64,000 bases of DNA. Source: Brevibacillus fortis (GTDB taxonomy: Bacteria; Bacillota; Bacilli; Brevibacillales; Brevibacillaceae). This document shows, piece after piece, positions 33,038-42,019 of this stretch (the stretch's first letter is position 1; each line of letters begins with the position of its first letter). Position numbers and translations under genes: made by a program. The notes under the pieces were generated by a model. It had not been told where the DNA came from. It worked only from the letters and a program-made list of their open reading frames with translations, and made no database searches. The stretch is taken from NCBI RefSeq assembly GCF_003013395.1, contig NZ_PXZM01000051.1, positions 17,801 to 81,800 on the forward strand, given 5' to 3'.

Positions 33038-33730
33038 ATGAGCGGATGGCTCGCACTCCTGCTCGTTTCCCTGGCCATCAGCATGGACAGTGTCAGTGTA
33101 GGATTGACGTATGGTTTACGGAACATGAGAATGCCCTTTTTGTCACTCGTCGTCGTTTCTGGATGTTCGTTTGCTGTTGTATATGGTGTCATGCTCGTAG
33201 GCTCATCCCTTACCGAATGGTTAACACCCGAGATTGGCAAGTATATTGGTGCCGCAGTCTTGATCCTTATGGGTTTGTTTACTCTGTGGCGGCTCATTGC
33301 GACACGGTCGGGGACAGAGGCTCAGGAGTCTGCTACCGAGGGCAGCAACGCCGTTGTAGCCGCAGAAAAACAGGAAGAGCAGGAACCCATCGTATTATTG
33401 TCGCAGTTCCGCATTTTTGGTGTCATGATTCAGATTTTAAAAGATCCCTCCAAAGCCGACGCTGACCGATCTGGGCATATTATGGGCTGGGAGGCCGTTA
33501 TGTTGGGGCTTGCCTTGTCTTTGGATGCTTTCGGCGCAGGCATCAGCCTTACGTTTTTGGGATACTCGCCACTGCTCGTCGCTCTCTGTATCGCGGTGAT
33601 GAGTGCCTTGCTACTTGTGGTAGGAATTGCCCTCGGCAGGCGAGCCGGAAAAGCCAGATGGCTGACGAGGCTCACATGGCTGCCGCCGATTTTGTTGATT
33701 TGCATTGGCGTAGCCAAAAGCTTGAAATAG
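33038..33730 (+). CDS. ytaF: Sporulation membrane protein YtaF (MntP-like fold)
   Basis: A 230-residue membrane protein with about six helices in two inverted halves; each half has a conserved Asp motif, AISMDSVSVGLTYGLRNM near the N-terminus and LALSLDAFGAGISLTFLGY in the second half. This is the YtaF family, related to the MntP exporters. It is associated with sporulation; the transported ion, if any, is not established. Between the halves is a polar linker (about 88-120). The ATG follows AAAGAGGTGACC. Confidence 0.9.
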   Translation: MSGWLALLLVSLAISMDSVSVGLTYGLRNMRMPFLSLVVVSGCSFAVVYGVMLVGSSLTEWLTPEIGKYIGAAVLILMGLFTLWRLIATRSGTEAQESATEGSNAVVAAEKQEEQEPIVLLSQFRIFGVMIQILKDPSKADADRSGHIMGWEAVMLGLALSLDAFGAGISLTFLGYSPLLVALCIAVMSALLLVVGIALGRRAGKARWLTRLTWLPPILLICIGVAKSLK

Positions 33731-33751
33731 TTTTTTATACCAAAAATATCG

Positions 33752-33786
33752 AACCCGTCCTGATAAATGGACGGGTTGTTTTATTT
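33752..33786 (+). terminator. Intrinsic terminator after ytaF
   Basis: AACCCGTCC and GGACGGGTT pair across eight bases, followed by GTTTTATTTT. Confidence 0.85.
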
Positions 33787-33842
33787 TCTAGCTCGTCTGC
33801 ATACACATGAAAAGGAGTGAGATGTGGATGGAGGAGATGTAG

Positions 33843-36641
33843 GTGGATACACAGCCAATTCGAAAATGGTACACGCTGGCGGCGGCCGACGTGACCGAAG
33901 CCCTTCATAGTGATGCTGCGCAAGGGTTGACTCAGCAGGAGGCGGAGCGGCGACTGGCTAAACAAGGTGCCAACCAGTTGGCTGAACAAAAGCGAAAGCC
34001 TCTCTACTCGGTCTTTGTTGATCAGTTCAAGGATTTTATGGTACTCATCCTGTTCATTGCAACGTTGATCTCTTACTTCCTCGGAGAGTACCTGGATGCG
34101 ATTGCGATTATCGCGATCATCCTCATTAACGGTATCCTCGGTTTTATTCAGGAGGCCAAGGCTGAACGATCCTTGCAAGCGCTAAAGGAGCTGGCATCCC
34201 CGATGGCGCGCGTCATCCGGGGCGGGCACATTTCCATGATACCGGCTTCGCGGCTGGTACCTGGTGATCTGGTGCAATTGGAGGCCGGGGACCGTATTCC
34301 CGCAGATTTGCGTTTGCTTTCGGCCAATCGGCTGGAGGTGGAGGAGTCTGCGTTGACCGGGGAGTCTGTCCCCGTCGGAAAAAACGTGAAAAGACTGGAG
34401 ACAGCCCAGGCGTCCACTGTACCGCTTGGCGACCAAAAAAATCTCGCGTTCATGGGCACGATGGTGACCGGAGGAACAGGGAGCGGCATCGTTGTAGCGA
34501 CAGGGATGAGCACGGAAATCGGGAAAATCGCGCATTTGATGAATACAGCGGAAGAAGCAGAAACCCCTCTGCAGTTGCGATTGGAGCAAATGGGCAAGAT
34601 TCTCGTGGTCGTCGCACTGCTGTTGACGATTGTCGTCATCGCTGCTGGTGTCTGGCATGGTCATGAGCTGTTTACGATGTTCCTCGCCGGGGTGAGTCTC
34701 GCAGTGGCGGCGATTCCGGAAGGCTTGCCGGCGATTGTGACTGTTGCACTTGCGCTTGGCGTCCAGCGAATGATCCGCCGCAATGCGATCGTACGCAAGC
34801 TCCCATCGGTCGAGACATTGGGCTGCGCCTCTGTCATTTGCTCCGATAAAACAGGGACCCTTACTCAAAATAAAATGACGGTTACCCAAGTGTGGCACAG
34901 CGATTCCACGTATGAGGTGAGCGGCAGCGGCTACGCACCAGAGGGAGCCTTTCACTATCTGGGGAAAATGGTATCGCCCGCCCGAGACGGAGCGCTCTCG
35001 CAAATGATCCGAATCGCAGACCGATGCAACAACGCCCGATTGACATGCGAGGAGCAAAGCACGCGCAATCTGCTCGGGATGGGCAAGACGTCACGCTTTT
35101 GGCAAGTCGTAGGCGACCCGACAGAAGGTGCTCTCAAGGTGCTTGCCGCGAAGGCATTGGGCGGCAATACAGAGCGTAGTAACCAGCAGGGCCAGCGTGT
35201 GGAGGAGCTCCCTTTTGACTCTGACCGCAAAATGATGTCGATCGTCGAAAAGGGAACGGACGGTGTGTATTCCCTGCTGACGAAAGGCGCGGCGGAGGCA
35301 ATGCTGGCGAGATCGACACACATTTTGTGGAAGGGAGAGCTCACTCCACTCTCCGCGACACTTCGTCACCAAGTACTGGAGCAAACGGAACGGATGGCTG
35401 GCAAAGCGCTGCGCGTACTGGGCTTCGCCTATAAGACGCTGCAAGGCTATCGACCTGGACAGCCGATCGGTTCATTGGAAAACAATCTCGTCTTTGTCGG
35501 ATTGGCCGGGATGATCGACCCGCCGCGTGAAGAGGTGCGTCCAGCAATCAATCTGTGCCATCAAGCAGGGATCAAGACCGTCATGATTACAGGCGACCAC
35601 AAGGTGACAGCAGAAGCAATCGCCCGGCAGATTGGGTTGACGCGTGGCTACGGAGAAGTGCTGGAGGGACGTGAGCTGGACAACATGTCAGATGAGCAGC
35701 TCGCAGAGTATGCGGAGCGAGTGACTGTCTACGCCCGTGTGTCTCCTGAGCACAAGCTGCGGATCGTCCGTGCCCTGCAAAGCCAAGGACATGTTGTCGC
35801 CATGACCGGAGACGGTGTCAATGATGCTCCTGCGATCAAGACCTCAGACATTGGGATCGCGATGGGGATTACCGGTACGGATGTGACGAAGGAAGCGGCC
35901 GATCTCGTGCTGCGCGACGATAACTTCGCCACGATTGTCGCTGCCGTCGAGGAAGGCCGCAACATCTATGACAACATTCGAAAATTCATCCGCTATTTGC
36001 TGGCGTCCAACGTAGGCGAGATTCTCGTCATGTTTTTTGCCATGCTCCTCGGGCTTCCTTTGCCTTTGGTGCCGATCCAGATCTTGTGGGTCAATCTCGT
36101 GACAGATGGCTTACCGGCAATGGCACTGGGCGTCGATCAGGCGGAGAAAGACACGATGTATCAGAAGCCACGCAATAAGGCCGAAAACATATTTAGCCGG
36201 GGATTGGGCTGGAAAATTGTTAGCCGCGGCTTTCTCATCGGGGCGATGACGCTCTTGGCATTCTGGCTGACTCTCAAAGAGAATCCAAATGATCTGGTGC
36301 ATGCCCAGACCGTCGCTTTCGTTACATTGGTCATGGCACAATTGATTCACGTTTTCGATTGCCGGAGTCAATACAGCGTTTTTCACCGCAATGTATTTGA
36401 AAACAAATACCTCGTATGGGCCGTGCTTTCGTCGATTGTGCTCGTGATCGGTGTCGTGTACATGGATGCACTCCAGCCGATCTTCAAAACAACGGATCTA
36501 AATCTGCGCGATTGGGCATTAATTTTGGTCGCGGCGGGAGTTCCAACGTTTGTCGCGGGAATCGGTGGGGTGCTTACCAGCGGTAGACAGCGTACAAGCA
36601 AAGAAAAACGCCCAGCTATGCGTACGGTTCGTCCTGACTAA
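33843..36641 (+). CDS. Calcium-transporting P-type ATPase (P2A type)
   Basis: A 932-residue SERCA/PMCR-like cation pump that should export Ca2+ across the membrane. Seen in order: the N-terminal cation-ATPase segment, TGES in the actuator domain, AAIPEGLPAIV in M4, which supplies Ca2+ ligands, DKTGTLTQNK (phosphorylated Asp about 335), PFDSDRKMMSIV, and GDGVNDAPAIKTSDIG; membrane helices M5-M10 fill the C-terminal 250 residues. GTG 33843 follows GGAGGAGATGTAG. It lies just upstream of yunB; Ca2+ pumps of this type are often linked to sporulation. Confidence 0.94.
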   Translation: MDTQPIRKWYTLAAADVTEALHSDAAQGLTQQEAERRLAKQGANQLAEQKRKPLYSVFVDQFKDFMVLILFIATLISYFLGEYLDAIAIIAIILINGILGFIQEAKAERSLQALKELASPMARVIRGGHISMIPASRLVPGDLVQLEAGDRIPADLRLLSANRLEVEESALTGESVPVGKNVKRLETAQASTVPLGDQKNLAFMGTMVTGGTGSGIVVATGMSTEIGKIAHLMNTAEEAETPLQLRLEQMGKILVVVALLLTIVVIAAGVWHGHELFTMFLAGVSLAVAAIPEGLPAIVTVALALGVQRMIRRNAIVRKLPSVETLGCASVICSDKTGTLTQNKMTVTQVWHSDSTYEVSGSGYAPEGAFHYLGKMVSPARDGALSQMIRIADRCNNARLTCEEQSTRNLLGMGKTSRFWQVVGDPTEGALKVLAAKALGGNTERSNQQGQRVEELPFDSDRKMMSIVEKGTDGVYSLLTKGAAEAMLARSTHILWKGELTPLSATLRHQVLEQTERMAGKALRVLGFAYKTLQGYRPGQPIGSLENNLVFVGLAGMIDPPREEVRPAINLCHQAGIKTVMITGDHKVTAEAIARQIGLTRGYGEVLEGRELDNMSDEQLAEYAERVTVYARVSPEHKLRIVRALQSQGHVVAMTGDGVNDAPAIKTSDIGIAMGITGTDVTKEAADLVLRDDNFATIVAAVEEGRNIYDNIRKFIRYLLASNVGEILVMFFAMLLGLPLPLVPIQILWVNLVTDGLPAMALGVDQAEKDTMYQKPRNKAENIFSRGLGWKIVSRGFLIGAMTLLAFWLTLKENPNDLVHAQTVAFVTLVMAQLIHVFDCRSQYSVFHRNVFENKYLVWAVLSSIVLVIGVVYMDALQPIFKTTDLNLRDWALILVAAGVPTFVAGIGGVLTSGRQRTSKEKRPAMRTVRPD

Positions 36642-36671
36642 CCGAGCCGCAAAAGGGGAGAGGGAGCCATC

Positions 36672-37373
36672 GTGCGCTTGAGAAGGGGAGGATGGAAAAG
36701 ACGTAGAAGGCGAATTTTTGCCGGGATACTGATGATCATTGTGGTGTTGATTGTTTTGTTTATCGTTGTGGAACGCAGGGTAGAGCCGACGTTGATGTTG
36801 ATTGCTCAGGCCAAGGCAGAGCAGGTCGCCAAGCTCGCCATTACCGATGCAGTCACCAAGCGTATGTCCCAACAGGGTGTAGACGTCAACGAAGTTGTCA
36901 TCATGGAAAAGGACGAGAATGGCAGCATCAAAGCGGTGAATTTTAACTTTAAAGAGTATTCCCGGATTGTGGGGGAAACGACAGCCCGTATCCAAAATCG
37001 TTTGAAGGAATTCGAGCAGGAGCATGTCCAGACGACCATACCACTAGGCTTGGCTACCAAAAACGTCTTTCTGGAGCACATTGGGCCTGATATTCCGGTG
37101 ACGTTCGTTCCGATTGGTGCCGTCAAAACGAAGCTGGAAACAGGTCTGAAGCAAGCCGGAATCAACATGGTGCTGGTGACTGTCTACATTCACGTCGAGG
37201 TCGATTTGCGGGTCATTATCCCGTTTGCGACCAAGCAGCAGACGGTCACTACACAAATCCCGGTCTCCGAGGCACTGATTGTCGGCAAGGTGCCTGCGTA
37301 TTTGTACAACAACCCGTCTGGCAAGCCCGATGTGCCGATGCCTCGAAACAACCAAAACCCAAGCCAGTCGTGA
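36672..37373 (+). CDS. yunB: Sporulation protein YunB
   Basis: A 233-residue protein with a very basic N-terminus (RLRRGGWKRRRRRIF), one membrane helix (about residues 16-36) and an external domain. Segments such as AKAEQVAKLAITDAV, IPLGLATKNVFLEHIGP and the C-terminal TTQIPVSEALIVGKVPAYL are characteristic of YunB, which is made in the mother cell and needed for normal sporulation in Bacillus. The GTG start at 36672 is behind GGGAGAGGGAG. It follows the Ca2+ ATPase by 30 bp. Confidence 0.9.
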   Translation: MRLRRGGWKRRRRRIFAGILMIIVVLIVLFIVVERRVEPTLMLIAQAKAEQVAKLAITDAVTKRMSQQGVDVNEVVIMEKDENGSIKAVNFNFKEYSRIVGETTARIQNRLKEFEQEHVQTTIPLGLATKNVFLEHIGPDIPVTFVPIGAVKTKLETGLKQAGINMVLVTVYIHVEVDLRVIIPFATKQQTVTTQIPVSEALIVGKVPAYLYNNPSGKPDVPMPRNNQNPSQS

Positions 37374-37421
37374 TGTTTTTCGCTTATACGGGAACGATTT
37401 ACACATCTATGAAAATTTTTA

Positions 37422-37447
37422 TGAAACGTTTCTGAAAGGGTGCCGTC
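37422..37447 (+). promoter_or_regulatory. ECF-type promoter
   Basis: TGAAAC (37422-37427), 16-bp spacer, CGTC (37444-37447). This is the consensus recognised by Bacillus ECF sigma factors such as SigW, SigX, SigM and SigV. It lies about 50 bp before the stalk-domain protein gene. Confidence 0.75.
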
Positions 37448-37498
37448 CAATGAATAGACACACTAAAACAAGCAAGAACATTGGAGGCGTAAACAAAC

Positions 37499-39049
37499 AT
37501 GAAAACAATCCGTACAGGCATGATGACAATCGCGGCACTGGCCGTTTTGGGAACAAGCGTGGTATCTGCAACCTCCGAACCAGTAAAAGGATTTTCCCTA
37601 AACGTAAACGGTCAAGCAATCGCAGAAGCGGCGATCTTAGATAAAGGACAGCAAACCGTACTTGTTCCGCTCCGTCCAGTTGCGGAATCACTCGGATTTA
37701 AAGTGAGCTGGAACAATCAACTGCAAGCTGCCGAGGTACAAAAAGGTGCAATCTCTAGTTATGCAAAAGCTGGTGAGGATCGCTATCCTTACGCGAAAAT
37801 GTACAAAACGCTGGGTGCAGAGCCACGTATGATAAACGGAAGCACTTATGTGCCAGTTGCTTTCGTAGATGAAATTCTGCAAGCAGAAGTGAATGTATCG
37901 GATGATGCAGTGACAGTCGTGGATGAAGATGTAGCACCGATTCGCACGGGTACAATTACAAAAATCAACAAATCCGATAAAGGTCAATACTCTGTGATGC
38001 TAGGCGGCTTCCAGACGGGCATCTTGCTTCATCTGACCGAAGACACAAAAATCACAGATTCAGAAGGCAAAGCTTTGAAGCCAGAAGATTTGAAGCTGGG
38101 CATGCAGGTAGATGGAACCATCGAAAATGTCATGACCGCGAGCTTGCCACCTCAAACTAGTGCTATCAGCATCGTAGTAAAAGACAGCTTGAAGTCTCAG
38201 GAAGTATTGGGAACAGCGGGCAAAGTAACGAGCATCTCCTCTGATAAAGAGGGAATCTACAATATGCTCGTAGAGGGGAGTGCAATTACACCAAACTCTC
38301 AGGAAAAAGTCATGCTGACGATTAACAAAAAAACAGTTATTGTGAGTGCAAAAGACAATAGAGTTCTCGTACCAGAAGAACTGACAGCAGACAGCAAAGT
38401 ATTTGCTTTCTATAGCCCGACGATGACGCACAGCCTGCCGCCAATCGCTGTGGCTGAGAAAATCGTCGTAGATGTACCCGATCAGGAAATCGTAGATGAA
38501 GATGTAGCACCAGTGCGCACAGGTACCATTACAAGCATCACCAAGTCCGATAAAGGCCAATACTCCGTGATGCTGGGTGGCTATGAAACAGGCATCATGC
38601 TCCATCTGAATGAAGAGACAAAAATTACAGATGCACAAGGAAAAGCACTGAAGCCAGAAGATTTGAAGCTGGGTATGGAAGTTGAGGGAACATCCCAAAA
38701 ATTCATGACTATGAGCTTGCCGCCTCAATCCGGTGCAATCAGCATCGTAGTGAAAGACAGCTTGAAAGCTGAGGAAGTATTGGGAACAGCGGGCAAAGTA
38801 GCAAGCATCTCCTCTGACAAAGAAGGAACCTACAAAATGCTCGTAGAGGGTCAAGCGATTACAACAAAATCTCAAGAAAAAATCATGCTGACGATTAGCG
38901 AAAAAACAGTTATTGTGAGCGCAAAAGACAATAAAGTACTCAAGCCAGAAGAACTGAAAGAAGACAGTAAAGTATTTGCATTCTATAGCCCAATGATGAC
39001 GCGCAGCCTGCCGGCAATCGCTGCGGCTGAGAAAATCGTAGTAGAATAA
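37499..39049 (+). CDS. Secreted copper-amine-oxidase-N-type stalk-domain protein with duplicated module
   Basis: A 516-residue exported protein. A signal peptide (about 1-25, TIAALAVLGTSVVSA) is followed by a CuAO N-terminal-like stalk domain (about 30-140) with VPLRPVAESLGFKVSWNN and YVPVAFVDEIL. The remainder is two copies of a ~190-residue module, each running from DEDVAP-RTGTIT to AEKIVV. Such stalk domains are common surface modules in Paenibacillaceae; enzymatic function is not expected. An ECF promoter lies upstream, suggesting envelope-stress expression. It is surface or secreted; binding target unknown. Confidence 0.85.
   Translation: MKTIRTGMMTIAALAVLGTSVVSATSEPVKGFSLNVNGQAIAEAAILDKGQQTVLVPLRPVAESLGFKVSWNNQLQAAEVQKGAISSYAKAGEDRYPYAKMYKTLGAEPRMINGSTYVPVAFVDEILQAEVNVSDDAVTVVDEDVAPIRTGTITKINKSDKGQYSVMLGGFQTGILLHLTEDTKITDSEGKALKPEDLKLGMQVDGTIENVMTASLPPQTSAISIVVKDSLKSQEVLGTAGKVTSISSDKEGIYNMLVEGSAITPNSQEKVMLTINKKTVIVSAKDNRVLVPEELTADSKVFAFYSPTMTHSLPPIAVAEKIVVDVPDQEIVDEDVAPVRTGTITSITKSDKGQYSVMLGGYETGIMLHLNEETKITDAQGKALKPEDLKLGMEVEGTSQKFMTMSLPPQSGAISIVVKDSLKAEEVLGTAGKVASISSDKEGTYKMLVEGQAITTKSQEKIMLTISEKTVIVSAKDNKVLKPEELKEDSKVFAFYSPMMTRSLPAIAAAEKIVVE
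37922..39045 (+). repeat. Tandem duplication inside the stalk-domain gene
   Basis: GATGAAGATGTAGCACC begins each unit at 37922 and 38495, giving a period of 573 bp (191 codons). The two units are similar throughout, including EEVLGTAGKV and KTVIVSAKDN; the differences are mostly substitutions. Confidence 0.85.
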
Positions 39050-39056
39050 GTGAGAG

Positions 39057-39086
39057 AAGGGATGGCAGCTGCCGTCCCTTTTTTCT
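39057..39086. terminator. Intrinsic terminator after the stalk-domain gene
   Basis: AAGGGATGGCA pairs with TGCCGTCCCTT with one mismatch, followed by T residues. Confidence 0.8.
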
Positions 39087-39089
39087 AAT

Positions 39090-39121
39090 CCGCTGCTTGC
39101 TTGTTAGGCAGCGGGTTTTTT
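39090..39121. terminator. Second terminator-like hairpin
   Basis: CCGCTGC pairs with GCAGCGG across 11 bases, followed by seven T residues on the plus strand; it closes the convergent boundary with the GNAT gene. Confidence 0.7.
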
Positions 39122-39125
39122 CCTG

Positions 39126-39647
39126 TCATGATTGAATAGGATATGCCATACAGATGACCAGACCGAGCTTTTCGTGCTCTCGCTCCTCATAGGCGACAAA
39201 GCCGTACTTTTCATAAAAAGGGATGACCCGCTTGTTCTTTTCCAGAACAGCCAAATGGAGGGAGGTATAGCCATTCTCCTGGTACCAGCTTAGCAAGGTA
39301 TCCAGAAATTCCTTGGCGTAGCCGTGACTTTGGTACTCACTGTGCAGCATAATGAGGCCTAGCCAAGGGTGGCCATCTCGTGGGTTGCACAAAATGAACT
39401 GGGCGATCCCGATGATCTCGGTACCGTGTACTTCTCTTATCGAAAAGCTGTAGGAGTCCGCAAACTTCAGATTATCTTGATGGTCATCTGCTACTGTCTG
39501 TAGAGTGACGACTCGTTGTCCAAAGGCAAACTCCATATAATCGGGGTTTGAATTGTACACCGTCAGCAGCTCGGGGAAATCGTGTTCCGTGACGGGCTGA
39601 AAAACCAATCGAGCGCTATGGGCTGGGAAGGGAGTGGTGCTTGGCAT
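39126..39647 (-). CDS. GNAT-family N-acetyltransferase
   Basis: A 173-residue acetyl-CoA-dependent transferase of the RimJ/GNAT type. The acetyl-CoA-binding region is visible as GLIMLHSEYQSHGYAKEFLDTLLSWYQENGYTSLHLAV, with NKRVIPFYEKYGFVAYEE at the C-terminus typical of the fold. The substrate is unknown. The ATG at 39647 is seven bases after AAAGGAGC; a longer frame to 39677 is less likely. It is monocistronic and convergent with the stalk-domain gene. Confidence 0.88.
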   Translation of the reverse strand: MPSTTPFPAHSARLVFQPVTEHDFPELLTVYNSNPDYMEFAFGQRVVTLQTVADDHQDNLKFADSYSFSIREVHGTEIIGIAQFILCNPRDGHPWLGLIMLHSEYQSHGYAKEFLDTLLSWYQENGYTSLHLAVLEKNKRVIPFYEKYGFVAYEEREHEKLGLVICMAYPIQS

Positions 39648-39808
39648 GTCAAAAGCTCCTTTCAGTATATTTGTCATCTGTCTAATTAGATAATATTCTA
39701 ATTTAATAAAATGTCAATTCGAATGATGATAAGGGAATTCCCTGATACACTTTCTTTTATGGAAACTTTACAATAACGATAGGATGATTGTCTCAAAAGG
39801 AGGAACGC

Positions 39809-40882
39809 ATGGGTACGTCGAGTGAAGTGCTTTCCCTGATGCAGTCCATCTTTGCCAACGCTAGCGATGCGATCCTGGTAATTGATCATGAGGGACGAAT
39901 CGTAAAGGCCAATGCTGCGTTGGAGCAGATGACGGGCTGGACAGAAGAAGAGCTGATTCGAGATAAACATATTTGCGAGCTGTGTCTCGGAATGGCAACG
40001 TGTATGGAAGAAACGAGCTGCACGGATTGCTTTTTTAAGCGCGTGCAAATGCCTTCATTCGAGATGAGGCTCCGAACGAAATCGGGTGTGGATTACCCTG
40101 TCGCCGCCAGCTCTGCGAGACTGGAGGATGAATCGCAAGGGAAGCTGGTCATGATTTTGCGTGATATGTCTGCGCAACTGCGAGTGGAAAAAGAGCGCTA
40201 CCAGTACAAATTGACGAATTTCGCGATCCAGGCACAAGAAGAAGAACGAAAGCGCATCGCCCGGGAGCTGCACGATGGCGTAGGGCAGGCGCTTTATAGT
40301 ATTTTAGTGGGACTGAACGTAGTCAGACAACGAGAATTGAGCGAGCCGGTTATGCAGCACGTCAGCGAATTGGTGAATATGACTTCCAAGGCGATGGAGG
40401 AAGTAAAGCGCATGGCGCTGGAGCTGCGTCCGTCTGCACTTGATGATCTCGGTTTATTGCCAGCATTACGCTCGTTAATGAAACGGGTGGAAAAGACTTT
40501 TCATATTCAGGTGGAGCTGCATGTTCAGGGGGAGAAACGCAGATACTCCGCTGCGATGGAAACAGCGTTATACCGGATTGTACAAGAAGCCATGACCAAT
40601 ACGGCAAAATATGCAAAGGCGAGCCATCTAGGAATCATGTTCGAGAATAGGGAGAAGGAAATTGTCGTCACGATTGTGGATGACGGTGTAGGGTTTGAAG
40701 TAGAGAAAACATTGAACATCGGCAAAGGACTCGGAGTGTTTGGCATGAAGGAGCGAGCCCAGTTACTTGGCGGTACCGTTGATATTCGCTCCGCACCCGA
40801 GGAAGGTACGACAGTGATCGTCCGGATTCCGGTGCCGAAGGAGGGGGTAGAGGATGACCATTCGCGTCTTGATCGCCGATGA
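39809..40882 (+). CDS. nreB: Oxygen-sensing PAS sensor histidine kinase (NreB-like)
   Basis: A 357-residue cytoplasmic kinase. The N-terminal PAS domain (about 5-125) carries Cys56, 59, 71 and 74 in C-x2-C-x11-C-x2-C spacing, the same as the [4Fe-4S] site of staphylococcal NreB, plus an extra Cys65. The HisKA_3 dimerisation helix has His155 in ERKRIARELHDGVGQAL; the HATPase end has NTAKYAKAS and DDGVGF. In NreB, oxygen destroys the cluster and switches off the kinase. ATG 39809 follows AAAGGAGGAACGC. It overlaps the response regulator by 29 bp and lies upstream of a terminal oxidase operon. NreA is absent. Confidence 0.87.
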   Translation: MGTSSEVLSLMQSIFANASDAILVIDHEGRIVKANAALEQMTGWTEEELIRDKHICELCLGMATCMEETSCTDCFFKRVQMPSFEMRLRTKSGVDYPVAASSARLEDESQGKLVMILRDMSAQLRVEKERYQYKLTNFAIQAQEEERKRIARELHDGVGQALYSILVGLNVVRQRELSEPVMQHVSELVNMTSKAMEEVKRMALELRPSALDDLGLLPALRSLMKRVEKTFHIQVELHVQGEKRRYSAAMETALYRIVQEAMTNTAKYAKASHLGIMFENREKEIVVTIVDDGVGFEVEKTLNIGKGLGVFGMKERAQLLGGTVDIRSAPEEGTTVIVRIPVPKEGVEDDHSRLDRR

Positions 40883-41510
40883 TCATGCGATAGTACGATC
40901 TGGGCTGGGGATGTTGATCAACGCCCAGGAGGATATGGAAGTCGTCGGTTATGCAGCTGACGGAAAAGAAGCATGTGAAAAAGCATGGGAAGTCAGGCCC
41001 GACGTCGTTTTGATGGATTTGAGTATGCCACCTGGGGAAAATGGTTTGACGGCAACGGCCAGATTGAAGGAAACGGCACCTGACATTCAGGTGCTTGTGC
41101 TCACGATGCATGATGACGAGGAATACCTGTTTCGCGTGCTGCAAGCCGGTGCCGCCGGCTATATTTTAAAGAGCGCCCCTGACCTCGATTTGATCACGGC
41201 GATCCGTTCGGTTAATCAGGGCATGGCGTATTTGTATCCATCCGCGACGAAATCTCTGATCGAGGAATTTCTGCAAATGGTCAAGAACGGAGAGGAGCAG
41301 GCCAAGTACGACATCCTGACTGATCGGGAAAAAGAAGTGCTGGTCTTGATCGCAAAGGGCTTTAGCAACAAGGAAATTGCGGAGCAGCTCACCGTTTCAG
41401 TCAAGACGGTGGAATCGCATAAAGCGCACATTATGGAAAAGCTCCACCTGCGTACGCGGCCTGATCTGGTGCGGTATGCGATTAAGAAGGGCTGGCTTGA
41501 TTTTGAGTAG
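40854..41510 (+). CDS. nreC: NarL/NreC-type response regulator
   Basis: A 218-residue two-domain regulator. The receiver domain has DDHAIVRSGLG near the start, the phospho-acceptor Asp in DVVLMDLSMPPG (about 54) and a conserved Lys in GYILKSA. The LuxR/GerE helix-turn-helix (about 150-215) includes LTDREKEVLVLIAKGFSNKE and TVSVKTVESHKAHIMEKL. It starts inside the kinase gene, so the pair is co-translated. NreC in staphylococci activates anaerobic respiratory genes; here the likely target is the nearby oxidase promoter with NreC-like palindromes. Confidence 0.92.
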   Translation: MTIRVLIADDHAIVRSGLGMLINAQEDMEVVGYAADGKEACEKAWEVRPDVVLMDLSMPPGENGLTATARLKETAPDIQVLVLTMHDDEEYLFRVLQAGAAGYILKSAPDLDLITAIRSVNQGMAYLYPSATKSLIEEFLQMVKNGEEQAKYDILTDREKEVLVLIAKGFSNKEIAEQLTVSVKTVESHKAHIMEKLHLRTRPDLVRYAIKKGWLDFE

Positions 41511-41548
41511 CGTACAATCTGTTGTATATAGTCAACAGCAAAACCATA

Positions 41549-41713
41549 TGTTATGATAAAGCTAAGAATTTAAGGCTAAAATAAATAGACCAGAGTGCTG
41601 GAACACTCTGATCTATCGTACAGTAGACGGTACCCTGTAAGGGGGATCGGCTCAGCAGAATTTAAAACGGGGATGACCGCTCAGGCCTGCTAGCTCAAGA
41701 GCGGTCATTTTTT
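41549..41713 (+). ncRNA. Candidate antitoxin RNA
   Basis: An extended -10 TGTTATGAT (41549-41557) could start an RNA near 41564. It would end at a strong terminator, GACCGCTC paired with GAGCGGTC then eight T residues (41674-41713), after overlapping the 3' end and trailer of the opposite-strand toxin gene by more than 100 bases. This tail-to-tail layout matches TxpA/RatA and BsrG/SR4. No good -35 is visible. Confidence 0.5.
41577..41614 (-). terminator. Terminator of the Hol-Tox mRNA
   Basis: On the minus strand AGATCAGAGTG pairs with CACTCTGGTCT, followed by ATTTATTTT. Confidence 0.7.
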
Positions 41714-41814
41714 TTGGTCAGGGCAACAACGATTGCTACAATAAGTCCAAGAAGGGCAACGATGAAGCTGCCAAATTGGAGCATGAGTGTAAACATTTCG
41801 CTAGTAATTGCCAT
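41695..41814 (-). CDS. Holin-like toxin (Hol-Tox family) of a type I toxin-antitoxin system
   Basis: A 39-residue peptide: MAITSEMFTLMLQFGSFIVA, then LLGLIVAIVVALTKKNDRS. One membrane helix followed by a positively charged tail is the pattern of Hol-Tox/TxpA-type toxins, which insert in the membrane. The ATG at 41814 is behind AAGGGGGGTGAG. The stop lies inside the terminator stem of the opposite strand. It is too short for most gene callers. Toxicity and RNA control are inferred from family and layout. Confidence 0.8.
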   Translation of the reverse strand: MAITSEMFTLMLQFGSFIVALLGLIVAIVVALTKKNDRS

Positions 41815-42019
41815 AATCTCACCCCCCTTACGTTTCCGACATGGGAGATGAGCCGACCACCCTTGAGAGCCGTGTCTATGTACTTGTCTTAATTTTACTA
41901 CTGTTCTGTGAAAGGTACTAGCTTTTATAGAAGATATTTTTAGTGGACGATCCCAATACGGGGTCGTCTTTTTTTGTGTCGAACCTGTGACCGAAAATGG
42001 TCATAATTCGGTCGAAATC

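Noticed and set aside
37922..39045. Direct repeats considered as a CRISPR-like array
   Set aside because: The period is 573 bp inside one coding frame; it is a protein-domain duplication.
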